From assembly GCA_958296225.1 (NCBI GenBank), contig OY282456.1, forward strand, positions 992,001 through 1,056,000: DNA of 64,000 nt, in the 5' to 3' direction. Below are positions 58,158 to 64,000 of the stretch, piece after piece. How positions within the stretch are numbered: the stretch's first letter is position 1; each line of letters begins with the position of its first letter. Made by a program: the position numbers and the translations under genes. The notes beneath the pieces were generated by a model, which did not search any database, was not told where the DNA came from, and saw only the letters and a list, made by a program, of their open reading frames with translations. The stretch comes from an uncultured Dehalococcoidia bacterium. Its GTDB lineage: Bacteria; Chloroflexota; Dehalococcoidia; Lucifugimonadales; UBA3495.

Positions 58158-58391
58158 TCAGTGATAGTCTATCACTTCGATAATGACGATTGCAGTCACC
58201 CGGTCGGTATCAATGCCTCCGTCCCCGCGGCGCGGAATTGGGTTGTGGTCCGGCGCAAACGCCAGCCGGTTTTGGCGGTCAATATCAACGGCGTACTGCT
58301 CATCGCGATTGCCGGTCAGTTGGTGCCGTCGGAGTGGCGGCGTAGTCGGAACTTGCGCTAGCGTTGCGAACTTACGCAATGCGGCCAGCCT
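58158..58391 (-). pseudogene. truncated RelE/HigB-type toxin, 5' end removed by a MITE
   Basis: The 75-odd residues from PRLAALRKFATLAQV through LRRHQLTGNRDEQYAVDIDR to DRVTAIVIIEVIDYH match the C-terminal two thirds of RelE-like toxins (R-x-H-x-L-x-G-x-R...A-V-D...V-x-I-x-x-V-x-D-Y-H). The frame runs directly into the left TIR of the MITE at 58392, and no matching N-terminal 30 residues are found beyond it. No start codon with ribosome site is left. Toxin activity is presumably lost. Confidence 0.75.
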
Positions 58392-58515
58392 GGGTAGCGT
58401 TCCGTTTCAGGTGGTCGTGGCCTTTCAAAGTCAGGGATGCGGCTTTTGCCGTTCCTGGATTTCCGCTTTCGCGGGAATTGGGAATAATCAAACCACTTGA
58501 AACGAAACGCTACCC
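58392..58515. mobile_element. MITE-like element B, 124 bp, inserted in the toxin gene
   Basis: Left TIR GGGTAGCGTTCCGTTTCAGG, right end CTTGAAACGAAACGCTACCC, with the same interior as elements A and C. Confidence 0.82.
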
Positions 58516-58715
58516 CACTGACAAGGCAGCGTTGCAATTCAGGTGGTTTGAGTCCGTTTTTTACATCGATGGACAGGATGGACAGGATTTTTCCGAAAAG
58601 CCCTCTCCCCTTGTGGGAGAGGGTTGGGAGAGGGGTAGCACTCTGGCGTCAGGGAAATCTGGCGCCCGCAAAACCCGCCGCCCGAACTTTGTCCCTGCCC
58701 ACTGACAACCCCCCT

Positions 58716-58744
58716 TTGACAACCGAGAACATCGGTACTATACT
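58716..58744 (+). promoter_or_regulatory. sigma70-like promoter of cassette copy 3
   Basis: TTGACA (58716-58721), 17-bp spacer, TATACT (58739-58744); the spacer sequence differs from copies 1 and 2 while the boxes are unchanged. Confidence 0.75.
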
Positions 58745-58749
58745 GCAAC

Positions 58750-59064
58750 CTATCACGTGAATCTCAGTCCAGCCAGAGGTCAACCGGTCGTCAACGGCCA
58801 GTCAGCACAAAAATCGCATACCGGCGTCGTGGAGACCCCTCGTCCAATGCTTACGCGAGTACGGTCTAACCGGCCAACAGCGACTGCCACCGCGCTGCGT
58901 GGCTGCGCCTTAAAGCGCAGTTCACGAACCATCGGAGCAAAACTTTGCGTAAATCTCCCGGCCGTGGGGCTGACAATGACCGGTAACCTCTGGCCCGCAC
59001 ACCCCATCCCGCCAACCGCCTGAACCCCGATAGTCTGAACCGGAACCCCGACCACCTGAACCAG
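58750..59064 (+). ncRNA. conserved leader / candidate structured RNA, copy 3
   Basis: Same sequence as the leaders at 20815 and 36530 with isolated substitutions and frame-changing indels. It ends at the GCAAGGAGCATC ribosome site of the small ORF. Confidence 0.45.
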
Positions 59065-59079
59065 CAAGGAGCATCGCCG

Positions 59080-59436
59080 GTGAACCCAACCCATTACCTC
59101 AACTTCATCCCCGCCAACATCGCCGCCGGCGATTACGCCCGCGCCGCCCGTGCCCTGTGCCGGTCGGTCAGCCACGCCGTAACCGCCGCCGCCGTCCACT
59201 GGCATCATCGCCACGACACCCGGCGACGCCCGCGCCTGTTCGTCAAAGCGCCGGTGTTCGACGGCCACCTCCGCATATACCCAACGAGCGGACCGGCAGC
59301 GTTCCGTTGCCGGCGGTCGGGGCTTTGCAAAGTCAGGGATGCCGCTCTTGCCGTTCCTGGATTCCCGCCTTCGCGGGAACGAGGAATAACCAAACCACCT
59401 GAAACGGAACGCTGCGGCCAGCCTGGCCGGTATTGA
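59080..59436 (+). CDS. small helical protein of cassette copy 3 (extended by MITE)
   Basis: Starts at GTG 59080 with AAGGAG nine bases upstream. The first 54 residues (MNPTHYLNFIPANIAAGDYA, RAARALCRSVSHAVTAAAVH, WHHRHDTRRRPRLF) match copy 1 apart from an 18-nt deletion near the start. Conservation then ends; after 59294 the frame reads through MITE C. The conserved part is a likely helical, basic, His-rich peptide. No family recognised. Confidence 0.5.
   Translation: MNPTHYLNFIPANIAAGDYARAARALCRSVSHAVTAAAVHWHHRHDTRRRPRLFVKAPVFDGHLRIYPTSGPAAFRCRRSGLCKVRDAALAVPGFPPSRERGITKPPETERCGQPGRY
59294..59417. mobile_element. MITE-like element C, 124 bp
   Basis: Left GGCAGCGTTCCGTTGCCGGC, right CCTGAAACGGAACGCTGCGG, interior GCAAAGTCAGGGATGCCGCT and GTTCCTGGATTCCCGCC as in A and B. 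Confidence 0.78.
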
Positions 59437-59553
59437 CTGTGCGCGCCGGTTGCCGTATGTCCGTGTAAGGTCGGATTCGCTGTGAAACAGCCTGTCCAGC
59501 CGGGCGGTTGCAAAACTTACTTCCATTTTGCCGTCGCTATCCGCCGGACGCCG

Positions 59554-60330
59554 TTAGACGTGGGCGGTTAACACCCGCACCGCCGCCGCCAGATAAGCCC
59601 TCGCCGCCCCAGCGTCCAGCCGGTCATCGCCGTCCCGCAGCCGTCCTTCGGCGTCAATGCTGATGCTATCGCCCCAATCCACCAGTAAGGGCGACAGCAG
59701 TTCGCCGACGTTGCCGGCGTGCAATCCGCCGGCCGCCACCAGCCCCAAACCCGGCGCGGTGGACGCTATGGCGCTGAGATAACGCGCCGTCCTTTCCGCG
59801 TCCAGCGGGCGGCCCAACCCCTCTGATGCGTCCACCAGAACATCGGTAACGATGCCGCCGGCGTAGGCGGCGCAGCGTTGGGCCAGCGCGTCCGGGCTGC
59901 CGTTCACCGACGCCATCGCTTCCCGCCCCACTTGCAGCACGATGCGCCGGGGCTGGCTGCGTCGGTGGTATTCGGCCAACCTTGCCGGCTCCGGCCAGGG
60001 CGCGCCCCGCGTGGCGTTAATCTGGATGCCGTGGCAGTTGGGGCCGCCAACATCGGAGGCGCGGGCCAGCGCATCGGCCAAGTTGGCGCCGGCGCGCGGG
60101 CGGTAGTGAATCAGGTTGAGGCAGCGCGGGTCGTCGGCAAAGATACCGGCGATGGCGTTGGGATTTGGACACCGCTCCGGCGCATCGCTGGGCTGCCCGT
60201 CCAGCAGGGCGTTGCTCAACAGGACGCCGCACATCAGCAGCCGGGTGAGATTTTCCGGCCCAACCGCCCGGACAGCGTTCACCTCATCCGCCGTGGTGAA
60301 CCCGGTAATGCCGATATATGGCGTCATCAT
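59554..60330 (-). CDS. TIM-barrel protein resembling phosphoribosylanthranilate isomerase
   Basis: 258 residues, ATG 60330 overlapping the upstream stop (ATGA, 4 nt). YIGITGFTTADEVNAV at the start, HGIQINATR, VLQVGREAM, VTDVLVDASEGLGRPLD and LGLVAAGGLHAGNV show a TrpF-like barrel with strand-end Asp and a phosphate-binding GG. It is not a classical TrpF (the usual CG and D motifs are altered). Coupling to an acyl-CoA ligase rather than trp genes indicates another, unknown reaction. Confidence 0.7.
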   Translation of the reverse strand: MMTPYIGITGFTTADEVNAVRAVGPENLTRLLMCGVLLSNALLDGQPSDAPERCPNPNAIAGIFADDPRCLNLIHYRPRAGANLADALARASDVGGPNCHGIQINATRGAPWPEPARLAEYHRRSQPRRIVLQVGREAMASVNGSPDALAQRCAAYAGGIVTDVLVDASEGLGRPLDAERTARYLSAIASTAPGLGLVAAGGLHAGNVGELLSPLLVDWGDSISIDAEGRLRDGDDRLDAGAARAYLAAAVRVLTAHV

Positions 60331-61964
60331 CCACCGGCCAGCCCCAGCCGCTCCGCCGCCATCTGACGCAGCAGGTATTTCTGCACCTTGCCGCTGGAAG
60401 TCATCGGGTAGTCATCCACGATGATGAGGTGGCGGGGAATCTTGAAACTGGCCATCTTGCCCCGGCAGAAGTCGGACAGGTCGGCGTCGGTGATGACCTG
60501 GCCCGGTTCCACCACCACGCAGGCGCAGGCCACTTCCGCCAGCCGTGCGTCAGGCACGCCGATGACCTGCACTTTGCTGACGGCGGGATGCGTCAGCAGG
60601 AACGCCTCTACCTCGGTGGGGTCAACGTTCTCGCCCCCTACTTTGAGCTGGTCTTTGTAGCGGCCCAGAAAGCGGACGCTGCCGTCGTCGCGGATGGTGC
60701 AGACGTCGCCGGTATGAAACCAGCCGTCGCCGTCAATGGCCGCGGCGGTGGCCTCCGGGCGCTTGTAGTAGCCCTGCATCAGGGCGTAGCCGCGGACGCA
60801 CAACTCGCCCATCGTGGACGGCGGCAGCGTGTCGCCGGTGCCGGGGTCAATGACCTTGAACTCGTAACCGGGCAGGGGATGGCCGCTTTCCGCGCAGCGG
60901 TCATCGGCGGGAGCGTCCAGGAAAGTGCGCGTCGCCCCCACGCCCACCTCGGTCATCCCCCAGGCCGACAAGGTGGAGCAGAACTTTTCCTGCGTCAGCC
61001 GGGCAACCGGCTCGCTGCTGGGCATCCCCACGGCCAGCAGGATGGTGCGCAGGCTGCTGCGGTCGGTTTTAGCTGCGTCGGGATGATGGCAAAGGTCGTA
61101 AAAGTGGGCGTCAAAGCCGTTCATCACGGTGGCCCGTTCCGATTCCAGCAGCCCCAGCGTTTCGCCGGCGTCAAACATCGTGGTCAGCACGACCCGCGCG
61201 CCCGTAACCCAGGACATCAGCGGCCCTTCGTAGAGGCCGAAGCAGTGGAACAGGGGCAGGTACATCAGGATGACATCCCGCGACGACATACCCATGCGGT
61301 TGGCGGCGTCGATAACGGTGCGGATGGGGTTGTGGCAGTGCATCACGCCCTTGGGAAAGCCGGTGGTGCCCGACGTGTACATCAGCAGGAAAGTATCATC
61401 GGGGCTGACGGCGGCCTCCCGCTGGGCCAGCTCGGCGGCGGGCGCTTCACCGGCGCCGGCCAGCAGGGCATCCCAGCCGATGGCGCCGGCCGGCCGCTCC
61501 TCTCCGACGACGATGACGTTGCGCAGGGACGGAAAAGCGGCGGGATGCAGGGCCGCCGGGTTGCCGTGGTCAATCTCCGGGGCAACCTCCCGCAGCATCG
61601 CCAGGTAGTCCACCGGCCCCGACCGGGCCATCAGCACCAGGGCGGCGGAGTCGGAATGATTGACCAGGTACTCCATATCGCCGGTGCGAAAGCGGGTGTT
61701 GATGGGCACCAGCACGGCCCCAATCTTGGCGATAGCGCCGAACAGGAACAGCCACTCGGCGCGGTTGGACATCCAAAGGGATACTTTGTCGCCGGGCTGC
61801 ACTCCCAGGTTAATCAGCGCCCGCGCCACCCGGTCAATCTCATCGCGAAACTCGGCAAACGACCATCGCCGGCCCTCATACAGCAAAGCCTCGCGGGGGC
61901 CGAATCGCTCGGCGGCCTGGTTAATCAGCTCGCCAACGGTCTGCTTGTGGAACCAGTTGGGCAT
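60327..61964 (-). CDS. AMP-forming acyl-CoA synthetase / ligase
   Basis: 545 residues, start ATG 61964 after GGAGG. All adenylation motifs are visible: LLMYTSGTTGFPKG (P-loop, about residue 190), LPLFHCFGLYEG, SAWGMTEVGVG, DGWFHTGDV, GRYKDQLKVGGENVDPTEVE and the catalytic Lys in SSGKVQKYLL. It activates a carboxylic acid as acyl-AMP and transfers it to CoA; the FHCFG region suggests medium or aromatic acids but this is weak. Overlaps the TIM-barrel gene, with which it forms an operon. Confidence 0.93.
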   Translation of the reverse strand: MPNWFHKQTVGELINQAAERFGPREALLYEGRRWSFAEFRDEIDRVARALINLGVQPGDKVSLWMSNRAEWLFLFGAIAKIGAVLVPINTRFRTGDMEYLVNHSDSAALVLMARSGPVDYLAMLREVAPEIDHGNPAALHPAAFPSLRNVIVVGEERPAGAIGWDALLAGAGEAPAAELAQREAAVSPDDTFLLMYTSGTTGFPKGVMHCHNPIRTVIDAANRMGMSSRDVILMYLPLFHCFGLYEGPLMSWVTGARVVLTTMFDAGETLGLLESERATVMNGFDAHFYDLCHHPDAAKTDRSSLRTILLAVGMPSSEPVARLTQEKFCSTLSAWGMTEVGVGATRTFLDAPADDRCAESGHPLPGYEFKVIDPGTGDTLPPSTMGELCVRGYALMQGYYKRPEATAAAIDGDGWFHTGDVCTIRDDGSVRFLGRYKDQLKVGGENVDPTEVEAFLLTHPAVSKVQVIGVPDARLAEVACACVVVEPGQVITDADLSDFCRGKMASFKIPRHLIIVDDYPMTSSGKVQKYLLRQMAAERLGLAGG

Positions 61965-62032
61965 AAAGGAGCCTCCGGTATTGACATCAATAGATAGACA
62001 GGATTGGCAGGATTTGACGGAACTGTACCGGG

Positions 62033-62851
62033 TTACTGCGGTTCCTGCAATTGGCGCAGCTGCTCGCGGAGCCTCTGGATTTCGGCTTCGGCGGCTTCCG
62101 CACGGGCTTGAGCCGCTTCCTGCGCAGCCCGTGCCGAGTCGGCTCTATCTTCGGCCACTTCCCGCGCCGTCCGTTCCTCGTCGGCTCTATCTTCGGCCAC
62201 TTCCCGCGCCATCCGTTCCTCGTCATAGCTCCGCAGCCATTCGCCCGTCGCCGGGTCGTAAAAACGCAGCCGGCCGTTGTCCCACACCAAATCCAGGCCC
62301 AACGTTGGGCTGCGGCCGCGCGGGCGCCCCTCCGCGTCGGGGGCTACCGGCAGACGCTGGTACGCGCCGTTGACCAGATGTTCCCCGACCAGCGGCTCGC
62401 CGTAAAATTCGCTGTCGTCCGTAGCGTCGTAGCGCCAGTATTCGCCGATGCCGATTTGGGCGTACAGGACGCGCTTGGCGTTGAGGTCGCGGCCAGCCGT
62501 GCTTTCGGAGGCGATTTCCAGCGCGAAGTCCGGCGGCTTGCCAACGGCCCAGACGCGGTAGGTGTTGTGGTAAAGGATAATAGCAACGTCCACGTCAAAG
62601 GCCACGTAGCAATCCGGCGAGATGCTGCGCTGGGGATTGCTCCGTTCGTAGTAGATGAAGGTGTTGCCGCTGACCGCAGTGTTGGGCCGCCCCGCGAAAT
62701 GGGCGTTCAAGGGAGCGACTGCGTCGTACATGAGCGGGCTTTGCGTGTATCCGTCGGGCAAGGGTACACCGTCCTCATCGGGGTAAAAAACGCCGTCTTC
62801 GTAAAGATGGGCCAGCGGCAGGTCAACGGCCCGCGCGGGTTTGGTGGTCAT
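62033..62851 (-). CDS. Uma2-family protein with long coiled coil, copy 4
   Basis: 272 residues. The core has D80 (SISPDCYVAF), D108/E112 (PPDFALEIAS) and K126 (NAKRVLYAQIGIGEYWRYD). The C-terminus from about 215 repeats ARE-VAEDRAD, encoded by a short DNA tandem repeat at about 62140-62215, and ends QRLREQLRQLQEPQ. The first 217 residues differ from the next gene at one position only, so the pair arose by a very recent duplication or gene conversion. Weak ribosome site (GAGGA). Confidence 0.86.
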   Translation of the reverse strand: MTTKPARAVDLPLAHLYEDGVFYPDEDGVPLPDGYTQSPLMYDAVAPLNAHFAGRPNTAVSGNTFIYYERSNPQRSISPDCYVAFDVDVAIILYHNTYRVWAVGKPPDFALEIASESTAGRDLNAKRVLYAQIGIGEYWRYDATDDSEFYGEPLVGEHLVNGAYQRLPVAPDAEGRPRGRSPTLGLDLVWDNGRLRFYDPATGEWLRSYDEERMAREVAEDRADEERTAREVAEDRADSARAAQEAAQARAEAAEAEIQRLREQLRQLQEPQ

Positions 62852-62902
62852 AAGCGTCAGTCCTCAAAGGGAGTGCAGGGCAATGGGCAATGGCCATACA
62901 GG

Positions 62903-63637
62903 TTACTGCGGTTCCTGCAATCGGCGCAATTGCTCGCGGAGTTGGCGGATTTCGGCTTCGGCGGCTTCCGCGCGGGCATCGGCGGCTTCGCGCGCGGCGC
63001 GTTCCTCATCATAGCTCCGCAGCCATTCGCCCGTCGCCGGGTCGTAAAAACGCAGCCGGCCGTTGTCCCACACCAAATCCAGGCCCAACGTTGGGCTGTG
63101 GCCGCGCGGGCGTCCCTCCGCGTCGGGGGCTACCGGCAGACGCTGGTACGCGCCGTTGACCAGATGTTCCCCGACCAGCGGCTCGCCATAAAATTCGCTG
63201 TCGTCCGTAGCGTCGTAGCGCCAGTATTCGCCGATGCCGATTTGGGCGTACAGGACGCGCTTGGCGTTGAGGTCGCGGCCAGCCGTGCTTTCGGAGGCAA
63301 TTTCCAGCGCAAAGTCCGGCGGCTTGCCAACGGCCCAGACGCGGTAGGTGTTGTGGTAAAGGATGATAGCAACGTCCACGTCAAAGGCCACGTAGCAATC
63401 CGGTGAGATGCTGCGCTGGGGATTGCTCCGTTCGTAGTAGATGAAGGTGTTGCCGCTGACCGCAGTGTTGGGCCGCCCCGCGAAATGGGCGTTCAAGGGA
63501 GCGACTGCGTCGTACATGAGCGGGCTTTGCGTGTATCCGTCGGGCAAGGGTACACCGTCCTCATCGGGGTAAAAAACGCCGTCTTCATAAAGATGGGCCA
63601 GCGGCAGGTCAACGGCCCGCGCGGGTTTGGTGGTCAT
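62903..63637 (-). CDS. Uma2-family protein, copy 5
   Basis: 244 residues, start ATG 63637. Practically identical to copy 4 over the nuclease-like core (single R/H difference near residue 187) but with a shorter coiled coil that lacks the AEDRAD repeats. The same candidate catalytic residues are present. Also related in the C-terminal LREQLRRLQEPQ. Function unknown. Confidence 0.86.
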   Translation of the reverse strand: MTTKPARAVDLPLAHLYEDGVFYPDEDGVPLPDGYTQSPLMYDAVAPLNAHFAGRPNTAVSGNTFIYYERSNPQRSISPDCYVAFDVDVAIILYHNTYRVWAVGKPPDFALEIASESTAGRDLNAKRVLYAQIGIGEYWRYDATDDSEFYGEPLVGEHLVNGAYQRLPVAPDAEGRPRGHSPTLGLDLVWDNGRLRFYDPATGEWLRSYDEERAAREAADARAEAAEAEIRQLREQLRRLQEPQ

Positions 63638-63790
63638 GGTAAAGCATCCTCTGCAAAGTTGGGGCAGGTTGCCAGCAGTTGAATACTATCAGGTCAATCG
63701 GCCTTTTGCCGGTTGGTCATATTAGATGTACTCCTCTTTAGAGTACCAGCTCCCGGTTTTGGTCGGAATGACGGAAGACGTCGATAGAAC

Positions 63791-64000
63791 CTAAAACACC
63801 TGGTTCAATGCAACTCGCAACCCCGGCAGCAACGGCGTGGTGAGCGTGTCGCCGCGCTCGTAGTATCCGGCGTTCACGAACTGCCCGTTTTCCAGCCGCA
63901 AGACGGCAACGGTTTGGCTGAGGGGATACGCCAGCCAGTATTCCAGCACCCCAAAGCGCTCGTACAGCTCTTGCTTCACCGTGCGGTCAGCATCCTGCGT
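63791..64000 (-). CDS. Uma2-family protein, partial (N-terminus beyond right edge)
   Basis: About 70 C-terminal residues are visible: DADRTVKQELYERFGVLEYW, then AVLRLENGQFVNAGYYERGD and LLPGLRVALNQVF. This is the end of a short classical Uma2 protein without coiled coil, from a different subgroup than copies 4 and 5. The Lys of the core (VKQELYERFGV) is present. The start lies outside the window. Confidence 0.82.
   Translation of the reverse strand, partial: TQDADRTVKQELYERFGVLEYWLAYPLSQTVAVLRLENGQFVNAGYYERGDTLTTPLLPGLRVALNQVF

Larger units (their letters stand above)
58521..59417 (+). mobile_element. TIR-bounded cassette, copy 3
   Basis: Left end GGCAGCGTTGCAATTCAGG, then CATCGATGGACAGGATGGACAG, the palindrome CTCTCCCCTTGTGGGAGAG, promoter, conserved leader, small ORF (59080) and right end within MITE C. 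The architecture matches copy 1. Confidence 0.75.

Overview
The window is 64 kb of GC-rich bacterial chromosome with about 55 protein genes, three tRNA genes and an unusual density of small repeats. No rRNA, phage, plasmid or CRISPR locus is visible. The content suggests a Chloroflexota bacterium, probably of the Dehalococcoidia/SAR202 kind: three LLM-class flavin/F420 oxidoreductases, a HpaB-type flavin monooxygenase, SDRs, a crotonase, six Uma2-family genes, a DUF1800/DUF1501 pair and Shine-Dalgarno-led short operons. This is inference from gene content; there is no marker gene here to prove it.

Layout. 1-3.6 kb: two secreted proteins built from tandem Ig/cadherin-like domains (minus strand, the first cut by the left edge). 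3.9-5.7 kb: tandem duplicated Uma2 genes. 6.1-10.6 kb: plus-strand run of DUF1800, DUF1501, an NHL beta-propeller and an MqnA-like protein. 11-18.9 kb: crotonase, nitroreductase, SMP-30 lactonase, a retropepsin-like protein coupled to a small partner, an amidohydrolase, a CMD-family protein, a VWA protein and a cysteine hydrolase. 18.9-21.5 kb: tRNA-Asn, then an insertion sequence with a -1 frameshift transposase, followed by repeat units that share its ends. 21.6-30.7 kb: RpiB, hydrolase, LLM oxidoreductase, tRNA-Leu, tRNA-Lys, an APS kinase-sulfotransferase operon, an AXE1-type esterase and a HpaB gene preceded by a scarred tandem duplication. 30.9-38.9 kb: PD40 propeller, zinc-ribbon membrane protein, PstS, aminopeptidase P, a second repeat unit and a gamma-glutamyltransferase. 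39-49.6 kb: an ion channel with a non-canonical pore, a methylase-HNH fusion, two paralogous SDRs around a Uma2 gene, an RCC1-like protein, a thioredoxin-like lipoprotein, VOC protein, GpsA, a NERD-helicase and a DUF3800 protein. 49.6-58.4 kb: LLM oxidoreductases, epoxide hydrolase, a protoglobin with an AroQ-like partner, a phosphotriesterase homologue, two DUF488 genes and a decayed HigBA-like toxin-antitoxin pair. 58.4-64 kb: third repeat unit, a TIM-barrel/acyl-CoA ligase pair and three Uma2 genes.

The feature most worth following is a family of terminal-inverted-repeat (TIR) units whose ends match the insertion sequence at 19411-20488. Short members are about 122-125 bp and look like MITEs. 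Long members (20628-21419, 36483-37070, 58521-59417, and a diverged one near 24722-25320) carry a conserved sigma70-like promoter (TTGACA, 17 bp, TATACT), a roughly 290-350 nt leader conserved in nucleotide sequence but not in reading frame, and then a short ORF for a helical protein. That is what a mobile, transcribed RNA-plus-peptide cassette would look like. One MITE has also truncated a toxin gene.

Most genes are simple metabolic or hydrolytic functions with little operon structure. Likely functional couplings are APS kinase with sulfotransferase (PAPS supply and use), acyl-CoA ligase with the TIM-barrel protein (4-nt overlap), the retropepsin-like protein with its partner (8-nt overlap), and the two DUF488 genes (4-nt overlap).
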